Positions 53,401 to 61,855 of a stretch of 64,000 nt of DNA are shown here, piece after piece. The notes beneath the pieces are model-generated. The model made no database searches. It saw only the letters and a list, made by a program, of their open reading frames with translations, and was not told where the DNA came from. The stretch covers positions 1 through 64,000 of the forward strand of contig NZ_AP027150.1 of the NCBI RefSeq assembly GCF_027925445.1, read 5' to 3'. Source of the DNA: Methylocystis bryophila. GTDB taxonomy: Bacteria; Pseudomonadota; Alphaproteobacteria; Rhizobiales; Beijerinckiaceae. Within the stretch, counting starts at the first letter, position 1. Every line of letters starts with the position of its first letter. A program made the translations under genes and the position numbers.

Positions 53401-55301
53401 GGATTTACATCGGGGAAGGGGACATTCGTCTTCACGAGTTCGAAGTAATCCGCGGTGGCGCGGAGCTTCCCTCCGAAGAGCTCGAGCTTGGCGCCCGCCT
53501 CCCAGCTCTGGGCGCGCGTGGGCGGGGCGAGATTACCGGGATAAACATAAATTCCCGCGTTCGGGCCAAAACCCTCGGTGTAATTGCCGTAGAGGCTCAG
53601 CCACTCCTGAGGCCGCCACAGCAGGCCGAAGCGCGGCGTCAACGCCTGGCCGTTCAGCGGGGGGGCTGGCTGCAAAGCATATTGCGCCTCACCGGCAAGA
53701 ATCGTTTGACGGATATACTGGTATCGCGCCCCCGTCAGGAGAAAGAAATTATAAGGCAACTTGATCTGGTCTTGCAGATAGAGGCCGGCGGTGTCCTGGG
53801 TGTAATCGGCTGGGAAGAAGGAGCAAGGGCACTGGGGGTTTGGGATGCCGAGATGGATCGGATCGAAAAGACCGATGACTGAAGAAAAATTGTATGACAT
53901 GCTCGAAGCCTGCCCGGTCGTATGGTAGACGTCTCCGCCGAGCAGCACCGTGTGTTCCGCTCCGAATGTGTTGAGATGCCCGGTGATATCGACATTGGTG
54001 GCGTAAGTGGTCTGCCCACTCACGGTTTGAGCTGATTGTTGGGGAACCAATGCCGGAGGCCCGGCCAGGACACCATAGCCATAAGTAATATTATCGTGGA
54101 AACCGATATTGTTGTAGACGATCTGTTGCTTGATCGACCAGTCCTTGTCGAATTGATGCGACCAAGTTAGCGCAGCGAGAAGCTGCGTGGTCAAATAGGG
54201 GGAGCTCTCACCATAGTTGGCGCTGCGTGGAATGTTCACGAACGCTCCGTTGAAGAGAGGATCAAACGGGAAGTAGATGTCCCCGCGATGCTGATTATAC
54301 TCCGCTTCCAGCTTGACCCAGGTTGCTGAATCGACATTCCATTTAACGACCGGCGCAAGAAAGAGATTCTCACTATTGGTGAGATCGACGAAATAGCCGA
54401 AGGGCGCGCCATTGTTCTCGTAGGACATGTTCATCCGATAGAGCAATGATTTGTCGGTGTTGAGCGGGCCCGTGGCGTCGACGGTCGTGCGGTACAGCGC
54501 TAAGGAGCCGACCTGTTGCTGCGCCGCGTAATAGGGCGCGTCCAGCGGCTCCTTGGTGACGATATTGATGACGCCCCCCGGGTCGGAAAGCCCGTAAAGA
54601 ATGGCGCCCGGACCTTTGAGCACCTCCACGCTGGCGACATTGGCGAACTGCTGCGTGGAGATGTAATCACCAAAATTCAAAGTGCCATCGATGCGAAACC
54701 CGTTGCGGTAGTAAGTGTTTGTCTGGAACCCGCGTATAAATAGCCCGCTGCTCGGCGTGCCGGCCAACCCGGAAGCAGGGCCCGGAACCGAAACTCCGGC
54801 GAAATTCTGCAGCGCCTGGGGGAGGGTGACGACCTGCTGGTCCCGCAGCACTTGCTGGCTGACCGATTGGACGTTCAGCGGCGTCTCCATGACCGGCGTG
54901 TTGGTCTTGGTGCCGGTCGAGGCCTTCTCGAGCACATAGCTCTTGTTGTAGGGGTCCTGCGCCGGGCCGGCGCCGCCATAGCCGCCCGCGCCCGTTCCCG
55001 CTCCGCCGCCTCCACTGCCGCCGTCTCCTCCGCCGCCTTGACCGGCGCCGGTTCCGCCGCTCGCCGCGCCACCTCCTGTCCCTTGTCCCGGAACCGGCCT
55101 GCCGTTGCCGCGGCCGCCCTGCGCAACGTGGCTTACGCCCGTATGGGGGCTAGGTTTGGGCTTCGCGGCCGCATGCGTGACCGGCTTCGGCCTGCCAATG
55201 TCGATCGAGGGAAGGCTGGTTTGCGCGAGCAGGTCTGTCGACCAGAGGGAAATCGCGACAGCCGTCGCGGACGCGCCGCAACGCAGTTTGTTCGTTTGCA
55301 T
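50418..55301 (-). CDS. TonB-dependent siderophore receptor fused to three small outer-membrane barrels
   Basis: A single 1627-residue frame from ATG 55301 (MQTNKLRCG; signal peptide to about LLAQ at 27). Residues 61-114 form a Gly-rich spacer. The plug (about 121-255) shows PLNVQSVSQQVLRDQ, FAGVSVPGPASGLAG, LFIRGFQTN and VEVLKGPGAILYG, then the receptor barrel runs to about 835 with NVTNLFNRAYSTDEYN and a normal end (GAPFAVMGSLRAEL). Where other receptors stop, three tandem Omp25/31-like eight-strand barrel domains follow, starting near 845, 1113 and 1380 with FTWTGFYTGGQVGYG, NWSGFYVGAQIGYGWG and SWTGVYAGANLGGGW. Each has RARAGY and EYRY(S/T)DFGH-type strands; the first two also share DRHLDQQQVQVG. 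The frame is open throughout. It should transport a ferric siderophore; the role of the extra barrels is unknown. Confidence 0.93.
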   Translation of the reverse strand: MQTNKLRCGASATAVAISLWSTDLLAQTSLPSIDIGRPKPVTHAAAKPKPSPHTGVSHVAQGGRGNGRPVPGQGTGGGAASGGTGAGQGGGGDGGSGGGGAGTGAGGYGGAGPAQDPYNKSYVLEKASTGTKTNTPVMETPLNVQSVSQQVLRDQQVVTLPQALQNFAGVSVPGPASGLAGTPSSGLFIRGFQTNTYYRNGFRIDGTLNFGDYISTQQFANVASVEVLKGPGAILYGLSDPGGVINIVTKEPLDAPYYAAQQQVGSLALYRTTVDATGPLNTDKSLLYRMNMSYENNGAPFGYFVDLTNSENLFLAPVVKWNVDSATWVKLEAEYNQHRGDIYFPFDPLFNGAFVNIPRSANYGESSPYLTTQLLAALTWSHQFDKDWSIKQQIVYNNIGFHDNITYGYGVLAGPPALVPQQSAQTVSGQTTYATNVDITGHLNTFGAEHTVLLGGDVYHTTGQASSMSYNFSSVIGLFDPIHLGIPNPQCPCSFFPADYTQDTAGLYLQDQIKLPYNFFLLTGARYQYIRQTILAGEAQYALQPAPPLNGQALTPRFGLLWRPQEWLSLYGNYTEGFGPNAGIYVYPGNLAPPTRAQSWEAGAKLELFGGKLRATADYFELVKTNVPFPDVNPAHICPGGGGGLGSCSLLAGAARSTGPEVEIQGEILPGWSVIAAYTNDDVRVTKAQPGANPGVGQRFSDVPRNQASLWTTYELQNDSALKGWKFGAGYHYFGSRPVIDTTNPPWAWPLVPAYGTVDLMAAYSFSYAGSKMTAQLNVTNLFNRAYSTDEYNTGTLGPGPGFSTASFRSYGAPFAVMGSLRAELDKGATPAPWLLPAPTASPSLPSFTWTGFYTGGQVGYGLGLNDGWESWSTAQGQSGQSNLGSGATGVIGGAHVGYNQQFDQWVLGLEGSVDGATLTKNAEVLAPSIVGQALNGSCVLFQCFGSTGGTVTSIVHSGVQGSVRARAGYAFGRLLPYATGGVAFGTFKSDAQLFGTDLDGLTNFAASGAASTTRVGWTAGAGVEYAVNNHWSLRAEYRYSDFGHLGISTDPSAVGAVFALDRHLDQQQVQVGFSYKLFAGPELEAPPLITKGPALAGNDLPKLGGVAPSIAPFAMNWSGFYVGAQIGYGWGLNDGSLTYATPGGLAGQSNLSSGAIVIGGSNNQNADAIGVIGGAHLGYNQQYGKWVVGVEGSVDPTLMGRSPLINVPNLALVDPITLANDVGATASGAIWSRIQGSLRARAGYALGRMLFYGTGGLAIGEFSSNFQLYGLDTTGAPFYAADRRSATRLGWTLGAGVEYAINPHWSVRGEYRYTDFGHMGDSPAPTSMGGFYTADRHLDQQQVQVGVSYRFNDGVLAPVETNAIVADLPSIKGPAILEPPPPASWTGVYAGANLGGGWSVNNNNSTNFLPFTDPSFPLGASALPGGGSFSNLVYLPGGNDNTAKTAGVVGGGQLGYNFQIDRAIIGAEADIQGATIASGHNGAYLSVLASPFIGGSVLAPLAGGAPVGNVGVPWFGTLRGRAGWLLNPTLALYGTGGFAYSGLQVAGYSTTASGWTVGTGGEWMFAPNWSAKLEYLYINATSSSNGGLGAFSGVGSSRLSPAINVVRTGLNYHFNWAAPEAVLAKY

Positions 55302-55618
55302 GGATGGCCTCTTCACACCGCATCTTTTTGGATTGGCGATTGCCCATTCGGCTCGAACCGCTGAACGCTGCCGAGGCGCGCAGGGATTCGCCCGATCCAA
55401 TGCGAGACAGTGGAGAAGAAAGGTCATGTGAACCTCATGCAGGAAGTTGGACGGAATGAAATTTTTGATGTGTGGCGGATTAGCCACAGCCCCTTGGAGC
55501 GTCTCCGCCTCAATTAAGCTCGACTACCGGCTTAAAAATGCCCTCTTTACTTTCTCTACCTTCGGCAGAATTATGCGACTGTCGTTACGCGGTCGATTGC
55601 TCAAGGCGGATACGGAAA
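55302..55618. promoter_or_regulatory. Divergent promoter region of receptor and two-component genes
   Basis: 317 bases between the divergent TonB receptor (minus) and response regulator (plus) genes. It is somewhat AT-richer than the flanks near 55540-55590 and must hold both promoters. I cannot define an iron-response box by eye. The response regulator itself is the obvious candidate to bind here. Confidence 0.5.
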
Positions 55619-56305
55619 ATGCGGGTCCTGCTGGTTGAGGATCAAAGCGAGCTTGCGGGTGAGCTCTCCTTGCGGATCGGTCAATCGGGCTTCGACGTGG
55701 ACCAGGTCGCAACCCTCCGAGCGGCTGAATCGGCTCTCAGCGCCTGTCCCTATTCCGTCGTGCTGCTCGATCGGCGCCTTCCCGACGGCGACGGCCTGTC
55801 GCTCGTGCCCCGCGCGCGAAAAAACCACCCGACGAGCCTGATCCTGATGCTGACCGCGCGCGATGCGATCGACGACCGCATCGAGGGTCTCGACGCCGGC
55901 GCCGACGACTATCTGACGAAGCCCTTCAGCCTCGACGAATTGATGGCGCGCATCAGGGCCGGGCTCAGACGGCCAGGGAAGGAAGGAGTGAATCGCATTC
56001 GTTTGGGCTTGCTGTCCTTCGACCCCTGCGCGCGAACCGCCTTCGTCAATGATGCGCCCATCCTTTTCCAGCGCAGAGAGCTAGCGTTGTTGGGCGCGCT
56101 TTTGAACCGGGCCGGCTGCGTCGTGCCGCGCGAGATACTGCTCGGACAGGTCTACGGCCCCGACGAGGAAATTCAGGAGCACGCTTTGACGGCGCTGGTC
56201 TCGCGCATGCGCCAGAGGCTCGCGGAGCTGAACGCGGGCGTCGATATTCACACCGCGCGGGGCGTCGGCTATCTCATCGCAGCAACGAGGCGCGGCGACC
56301 CGTGA
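55619..56305 (+). CDS. OmpR-family response regulator
   Basis: ATG 55619 gives MRVLLVEDQSELAGELSLRIGQSGFDVDQVATLRAAE. Receiver: acidic ED near 8, phospho-Asp in VVLLDRRLPDGDG, Thr in LMLTARDA, Lys in YLTKPFSLDEL. The C-terminal winged helix (about 125-225) has FQRRELALLGALLNRAG and the recognition region HALTALVSRMRQRLAEL, ending GVGYLIA. Length 228 is normal. It overlaps the kinase start (GTGA) and is divergent from the TonB receptor. Confidence 0.95.
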   Translation: MRVLLVEDQSELAGELSLRIGQSGFDVDQVATLRAAESALSACPYSVVLLDRRLPDGDGLSLVPRARKNHPTSLILMLTARDAIDDRIEGLDAGADDYLTKPFSLDELMARIRAGLRRPGKEGVNRIRLGLLSFDPCARTAFVNDAPILFQRRELALLGALLNRAGCVVPREILLGQVYGPDEEIQEHALTALVSRMRQRLAELNAGVDIHTARGVGYLIAATRRGDP

Positions 56306-57714
56306 GTTCGCCGCCGACATTGGCGCGACGCGTGCTGATCGGGATCGCGGTGACGCAGATCCTCGTTCTCTTTCTCGGGCCCATAGCTTCCGTGAGCCTG
56401 TCGTTCTGGTCGAACGACATCAGCCTGGAAGAGCTCTCTGCTGATCGAGTCGAAACTCTCGTCGCCGACTCGCTCATTCGCGATGAAAGCGGCGATGTGC
56501 GGATCGAGCCGAATGTCGAGTTGAAGCAGGAGTTGGAGCGAATTCCGGATCTGCTTTTCGCTGCCTTCGACGTGCATTCGACCGCGCCGCTCGCAGGCTC
56601 CTCGCCGGTTTTGGTCAAGGAGCTGCAAGATGCGCTCCGTCTGAGACCAATGCATCTTCACTTTTTTCTATCTGAAGATAAAGTAAAGAGGGCCCATGGG
56701 ATGCTAGGTCCCCATTGGACGAAGCAGGGTCCGTATTATTTGGCAATTTACAACCAAAGGCCGCGGTGGTCCGACATTGTCGACACCTTCAATAATGCAA
56801 TCTCGGCATTGCTGCCGTATCTCTTCGGCGCCCTCCTGTTTTCGATGTGTGTCAGTTGGTACGCCATGCGACATTGCCTGCAGCCTTTAAGGGCGCTGTC
56901 CGAGCAGGCGTCGCAAGTGGATCTTGACCGGCTCTCGCAACAATTTTCGGAAAAGGACGTTCCCGGAGAAATTGCTCCCTTCGTGCAGGCCATCAACGAG
57001 GCCCTCGCGCGCGTCGACGGCAGCGCCCAACGCATGCGGCGCTACTTCGCGAACGCCGCGCATGAGCTGCGCACGCCGCTCGCGATCATGCGGGCGAGAC
57101 TGGAGAACGCGCCAGAATCGGCGCTTGTCGTCAATCTCTTGAATGATTCCAGCAAGCTTCAGACGATCGTCGAGCAAGCGTTGAGCGCGGCGCGCTTGGA
57201 AGAGCAGAAGGAAGCCTTCGACGCCGATGTGGATCTACAAGCAACGGTTCAGCAGGTGGTGCGGAGCTTTTTCCCTTTGGCGGTCAAGAGCGGGCGTTCG
57301 ATCGAGCTCGAGACCTGCGAGGGCATGCGCCTCGTGAAGGGAAACATGGCGGCGTTAACAGCCGTGGTCAGCAATCTTATCGACAACGCCCTGAAGATGG
57401 AGCCCGAGGGCGGTACGGTCATCGTGCGCATGCACGGCCGCGCAGATGTGGAGGTCGAGGATCACGGCAAAGGCGTCGCGCCCGAAGATCGCGAGCGAAT
57501 TTTCGAACCCTTCTGGCGAGAAAACGACTCCACTCCGGGCGCGGGTCTGGGCCTCGCGATCGCTAAAAACGTGATGGAAAAGCTCGGCGGACGGATCTGG
57601 ATCGAGGACACGCCTGGCGGCGGCGCGACATTCAAGCTGTCTTTTCCCAGAGTGGTTGGAGCTGACGCAACTGTTGTCCGACCTCTACAGCAATCACTGG
57701 CCGCGAGGCATTAA
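56302..57714 (+). CDS. Sensor histidine kinase
   Basis: GTG start overlapping the regulator stop. 470 residues: membrane helix 1 (VLIGIAVTQILVLFLGPIASVSLSF), periplasmic domain (about 40-165, with a His-containing stretch MHLHFFLSEDKVK), helix 2 (ISALLPYLFGALLFSMCVSWYAM), HAMP (about 190-245), HisKA with phospho-His in NAAHELRTPLAI, then HATPase with N box LIDNALKMEP, VEDHGKGV and GAGLGLAIAKNV. A QseC/PhoQ-like layout. The ligand is not evident from sequence; its location beside the receptor gene suggests an iron, metal or siderophore signal. Confidence 0.94.
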   Translation: MSSPPTLARRVLIGIAVTQILVLFLGPIASVSLSFWSNDISLEELSADRVETLVADSLIRDESGDVRIEPNVELKQELERIPDLLFAAFDVHSTAPLAGSSPVLVKELQDALRLRPMHLHFFLSEDKVKRAHGMLGPHWTKQGPYYLAIYNQRPRWSDIVDTFNNAISALLPYLFGALLFSMCVSWYAMRHCLQPLRALSEQASQVDLDRLSQQFSEKDVPGEIAPFVQAINEALARVDGSAQRMRRYFANAAHELRTPLAIMRARLENAPESALVVNLLNDSSKLQTIVEQALSAARLEEQKEAFDADVDLQATVQQVVRSFFPLAVKSGRSIELETCEGMRLVKGNMAALTAVVSNLIDNALKMEPEGGTVIVRMHGRADVEVEDHGKGVAPEDRERIFEPFWRENDSTPGAGLGLAIAKNVMEKLGGRIWIEDTPGGGATFKLSFPRVVGADATVVRPLQQSLAARH

Positions 57715-57816
57715 CGTGGCGCGTCTAACGCGCGCACGTACGCCTCCTTTCTAAACGACAAAATAGGCGCCCGGCCTCAAGCGAACAGGCTCCAAGACGC
57801 CTCGGTTGTCGAGCGG

Positions 57817-58896
57817 TTAGTAGTGGGTTTGCGACGGCGTTCGATGCGAAGCGTCCCGAAAGTCGAAATCAATCGGCTCGTCCCGCGTGGAATCGAAAAC
57901 CACCATGCGATCGCGATTCTCCCAAAGCTTATAATGTGCGGCGATGCGGCCAGAACCGACGTTGAGGAGCTGCCAGCCGGTGGCGTCGTGCTCGAAAAAT
58001 GGATCCGCGCGATTCATCGGCACGGTGAGAACCGGTAGGTGGCTGGCCGCCTGGGCGTAGGCCTCGGGATATGGCAAAGGCCAGGCCGTTGCCATTACGG
58101 AGTTGAACGCGATGTTTCCGATCTTGTTGTACTGAATTTGATGTACGTGACCATAGATCACGTTGACCGACTTGAACGGCTGCAGAAGCTCTTGGACTTG
58201 CTCCGCGTCGTCGGTCCAGAAATTCCAACCTTTATAGATCTTTTGAAGCGGAGAATGGGAGAACACTACGATCGGTGTGTTGTGCTCGATCTTGGCGAGA
58301 TCTTCGCGCAGCCAAGCGCGCTGCGCTTCGCCGACCATGAAAGGTGATCCGTGGGGATTGTCGAGAGTAGCCATCTCCGACATGCGCCGCTCGGCAGTCG
58401 GCCAGCGGTGATGGGTCCATTCGTCGGTAGTCAGTATTGAGTTCAGGGTGATGAAGTGAACGCCCTTGTGATCGAAGCTGTAATGATCGGGTCCATAGAG
58501 CTCGCGCCAATAGTCGCCGAGATCGAGGTAATAGTCATGCTCGCCCATGACGCAATGGAGCTTCGGCTTCAGGGCCGAAAGGATTTCTGCGCCGTGGTCG
58601 AGCTCGTCACGCCTGCCGAGCTGAGCAAGGTCGCCACCGAATAGGACGAAATCCGATTCCGGCTTGATCAGATTGGCTTCGGCCACGGCGCGCTTGAGAC
58701 CCAGATCCCAATTGCGCACGAACCTCGCGCCTTCAATCTGCTGGATGTGGGCGTCAGAGATGTAAGTGAAGGCGAAGTCCTCGCGCTCCCCGCCGAAAGC
58801 GAGCCGCACCATGCTAACAGGAAGGGATGGGAAGGTTCCGACCGCCGCCACGCCTGCGGCTATGGCGCTTCGCCTCGTCAGTCGATTCCTCAACAT
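57817..58896 (-). CDS. Tat-exported metallophosphoesterase
   Basis: ATG 58896 is chosen because it gives MLRNRLTRRSAIAAGVAAVG, a twin-arginine signal. Calcineurin-type motifs: ISDAHIQQ (D-x-H), FGGDLAQ (GGD), MGEHD in place of GNHD, VVFSHSPL and YGHVHQ (GHxH). These form the dimetal site of phosphoesterases acting in the periplasm. 359 residues. It is convergent with the sensor kinase gene (103-base gap). Substrate unknown. Confidence 0.93.
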   Translation of the reverse strand: MLRNRLTRRSAIAAGVAAVGTFPSLPVSMVRLAFGGEREDFAFTYISDAHIQQIEGARFVRNWDLGLKRAVAEANLIKPESDFVLFGGDLAQLGRRDELDHGAEILSALKPKLHCVMGEHDYYLDLGDYWRELYGPDHYSFDHKGVHFITLNSILTTDEWTHHRWPTAERRMSEMATLDNPHGSPFMVGEAQRAWLREDLAKIEHNTPIVVFSHSPLQKIYKGWNFWTDDAEQVQELLQPFKSVNVIYGHVHQIQYNKIGNIAFNSVMATAWPLPYPEAYAQAASHLPVLTVPMNRADPFFEHDATGWQLLNVGSGRIAAHYKLWENRDRMVVFDSTRDEPIDFDFRDASHRTPSQTHY

Positions 58897-59063
58897 TTCA
58901 TGCCCTCGTGCGCCCACTGGGGTGGCAGCTGGTCAATCTTAAGGGGCGTGAACTGGCTTGTCCACGAAGGTTTCTCGCAGAATCTGAGAGCTGGCCTCGA
59001 AAATTCGGACAGTAGCTCGAGTGATCGAGTGGATGCCCCCTCCCGACGGCTTCGTGATGTGCC

Positions 59064-59217
59064 ATGGTGGCGACGTTTGCGCATCCCACAAACGAACGGG
59101 CATTCGTGGAAAAAGTTCTCATCATCGGTCTCGACGTAGCGAAGCGATCCTTTCAGGTGCACGGCGCTCTGGTCGAGGGAGGGGTGGCGTTCGCCAAGAA
59201 GTTCTCGCGGGTAAAGA
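59064..59217 (+). pseudogene. N-terminal remnant of an IS110-family transposase
   Basis: VEKVLIIGLDVAKRSFQVHGALVEGG is the start of an IS110/IS1111-type DEDD transposase, with the first catalytic Asp in GLDVAK. The match ends at about SRVK and is joined directly to an RND-pump fragment, so only some 45 codons survive. Confidence 0.7.
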
Positions 59218-59221
59218 GCGT

Positions 59222-59590
59222 ATGGAAATTGGAAGTCTTGGGTTCGTCGCCATGAAGAACGCGATCATGATGATTGAAGTCGTGCTGCACTTTGAGCGCG
59301 ATGCGGGCCCGTCGTCGCAGGAGTCGATCCACTGCGCCCGCCTATTGCGTTTCCGGCCGAGCATGATGCCCACATTCGCCGCGTTTTTTGGCGCGCTGGC
59401 GCTCGGCGCGGGCTAAGGCACGGAACACCGCCAACCGCTGGGGGTCGCCATAATTGGCTGGCTTATCGTCAGCCAAGCGCTGACGCTTTACGCCAGTGGT
59501 CGTCTATTTGTATCTGGATCGCCCGCGCCGCCGGCGCGAGACCGCTTCCATCAGCGCATCGGCCAAACCGTCCATGATTGCGGCTAGAAA
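59222..59590 (+). pseudogene. C-terminal remnant of an RND efflux permease
   Basis: The frame reads IGSLGFVAMKNAIMMIEVVLHFERD, then ARLLRFRPSMMPTFAAFFGALALGAG and a TAA. After the stop it continues in frame as GTEHRQPLGVAIIGWLIVSQALTLY, then with a small deletion as VVYLYLDRPRRRR. This is the last 110 or so residues (membrane helices 10-12) of an AcrB/MdtB-type RND pump, where KKNAIMMIDFA, LRFRPIMMTTLAA and RQPLGIAIVGGLIVSQ are conserved. It has one stop and one frameshift and no N-terminal 900 residues. Confidence 0.85.
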
Positions 59591-60510
59591 ATGCCAAAGC
59601 TCCATCTGGACGGAGGTCCCCACCGATCGTCCACCCGTAGGAGGCGAGGTTCTCCTTTGGCCGGAAAAGCGAATGAACGGAAGTTCTGAGAAAGCCCTTG
59701 TCCCGTCGCTTTGATGAACGCCTCTCCCAGAGTCCAGAAGCGGTAGAAGTGCGCCGTCCGCTCCTCTTGGTCCATCGTCGCTTCCCACGGCCCCAACATC
59801 TCCGGCGCGAAATGCTGACGCGCAACCAGTTGCATGTCCGGGAAGGTCCGCACGAGCTCAATGTCCACGCCAAGCGGGGCCGGGCCGATCGCCACGGCGA
59901 CGAGTCCCCGGACATGGCTCACGTTGAAATGGAGGCTGTGCGCAGCCAACCCATGGCGTTTGCAGTCTAGCAGGGGCTTGCCGTGCGGTCCTCTGAAGAT
60001 CGCCACATCGACGGGTGCACAATCCAGCAGGCGGCTCAGTAACCAACGCGCAACGCCGCGCCCAGCTGCCCTGACAGCGCGATCTGCCGGATGCAGGAGC
60101 GACGTCACATCGTCCCGCTCGCAGTCGGCGATCCCCGCCAAAAGTCCCGGCAGATCATCTTCGCGCGGCGCGCCCAGCCAAATGTTGAGGCGATTGTCAA
60201 CCCAGCATCGTCGATCAAACGCACCTAAATCATCTAGAAACACGGGCCGACTGACGTCGCGCGGGGAAGCGTCGATCGCCCAGGCGCCGCACCATCGGAA
60301 GCCGAGATCGGACGATCGTCTCAGAGTCCTCACCGGGGGCTGATGAAATATCAAGAGGCTCGCCTCTGCTGTTTGAGCCCGCGCGCGACGTGAGAGCCCT
60401 GGGCATGGAGTCGCGCCGGTTGGCCTAGGCCGAGAGATCAATATACGAGCTGCAGCTCTCGTAAACTTCCTTTCTGACATGCGCGGGTTGAGGGCAACTG
60501 AACGGGACAT
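59584..60510 (-). CDS. 4'-phosphopantetheinyl transferase, Sfp type
   Basis: The core lies between about 100 and 300. LNIWLGAP starts the domain; GPHGKPLL and LHFNVSHVRGLVAVAIG, then LGVDIELV (the Mg-binding D-x-E) and FYRFWTLGEAFIKATGQGL complete the Sfp pattern. The last reads WTLGEA where WTxKEA is usual. It transfers the phosphopantetheine arm to carrier domains, such as those of NRPS enzymes. The first 90 residues of the frame look unconvincing, so the real start is probably downstream of 60510. The C-terminus (RWSFGIF) is somewhat short and abuts the convergent RND remnant. Confidence 0.85.
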   Translation of the reverse strand: MSRSVALNPRMSERKFTRAAARILISRPRPTGATPCPGLSRRARAQTAEASLLIFHQPPVRTLRRSSDLGFRWCGAWAIDASPRDVSRPVFLDDLGAFDRRCWVDNRLNIWLGAPREDDLPGLLAGIADCERDDVTSLLHPADRAVRAAGRGVARWLLSRLLDCAPVDVAIFRGPHGKPLLDCKRHGLAAHSLHFNVSHVRGLVAVAIGPAPLGVDIELVRTFPDMQLVARQHFAPEMLGPWEATMDQEERTAHFYRFWTLGEAFIKATGQGLSQNFRSFAFPAKGEPRLLRVDDRWGPPSRWSFGIF

Positions 60511-60608
60511 GATCGACGCCGCGATCGACTTTGCAGCGGTTTAGATGCCGTCGCCGCCGTCGCTGACCCTCGCGGGGAGGGGGACTCCCCACCGTTTGTA
60601 AAGTCTGA

Positions 60609-61855
60609 TCATGGGCGGGGATAGCTGATTTTCGCGGGGAGGTTCGGGTTGAAGAGAGTCCCGGACTCGAGCATGGCGCCGCCGATGGTGATCAGGCGGT
60701 CGCCGACCGAACGGAGGGCTCGGCCGTGACCATGGCCTCGAGCGCGCAAGGCGGCGTATTTGGCCCGACTTCGTGGATCGTGATGCACGGCGGTGCGCGC
60801 CCAATAATAGACGGCGTTGCGCAGGCGAACATGCGCCGCCTGCCGCAGGAGCACGATCTTGCTTTTTCCCGACCGCTTCGTGATCGGGGCGACGCCCGAG
60901 AGGCAGCGCAGCGCATGATAATCTCTCCGTTGCAGAGCGTCCTGACTTCTGCGAGCAGCGTGATGTGATGATCCTTCCGACGCCCGGCAAGGATCGCAGG
61001 ATCGTCACATCACGCTGCTCTTCTCTCTGCCCTCGGCAACTTCCTCTCCGCCCGCGAGCTGTTCGGTCAGGCGATCGATCTTGGGGTTGGCCTCGCTGAT
61101 CTGCGGTTGACGAGAGCAATGCGTCGAGCGACGGCCTCAAGATGCCCGGTGGCGGCGCTGACCGTTCCGCCGGCGGCGCAGATCAGCGAGGATGTGAGCT
61201 GTTCCAACGCCTCAGCGGCAGTGATGCGACGGACGCGGTGACGCTTGAGCAGGCGCTCGACCGTGGCCTCGCACACTTTGGCCTTGTCGGGTGTTGGAAC
61301 CAGACGCCACAGGTCAAGAAACCAATCGGCGCCGATGTCATCGGAAAGCTCAAGAAACTGCGGGTAGTAACGCCAGAGCAGCTCACGAACTCGGTTGGAA
61401 AGGCGGTAGCGTTCAGCATGCAGGTCGTCAGCGACGCGCGACCTTTCCCGCAACTCGACGACGACCGGATGGAGCGGCGCCAGCAGGCGAAAGCAGTGTC
61501 GATCGGTGCGCAGCGCATCGGTCAGCGCCTCGGCGTCGCGGCTGTCATCCTTGGCGCCGGCGGGCGAGAAGCGGTCGCGGAAGCGATCGAGTTGCTGGGG
61601 ATTGATAGCGTAGACGTGGAAGCCGCGCTCCATCAGGCTTTCCACGACGGGACCATGTGGAACCTCAATGGCGACCATCACCTCTTCAGGCGCCGCGCCG
61701 GTCGATTTGAGAATTCAGTCGGCCATATCCTTCAGACCTTCGCCGCGATGCGCGAAGGTGCGTTCGCCAATTTTCGCGCCTTTGGCGTCCGACAGGCGCA
61801 CGTGGGGCGTCCGCGAAGCCCAATCGACGCCGACAAACCAGTTGTTTGTTTTCAT
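60609..61855 (-). pseudogene. IS110-family transposase with stop and frameshifts
   Basis: ATG 61855 gives MKTNNWFVGVDWASRTPHVR, a standard IS110 start. A TGA at 61714-61716 replaces a Trp codon (KDMAD-stop-ILKSTGAAPEE). The frame continues through VAIEVPHGPVVESLMERGFHVYAINPQQLDRFRDRFSPAGAKDDSRDAEALTDALR to about 61070. After that the sequence is spread over other frames: VTILRSLPGVGRI, then RQAAHVRLRNAVYYWARTAVHHDPRSRAKYAALRARGHGHGRALRSVGDRL and MLESGTLFNPN, ending at 60609. At least two frameshifts and one stop make it non-functional. Confidence 0.85.
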
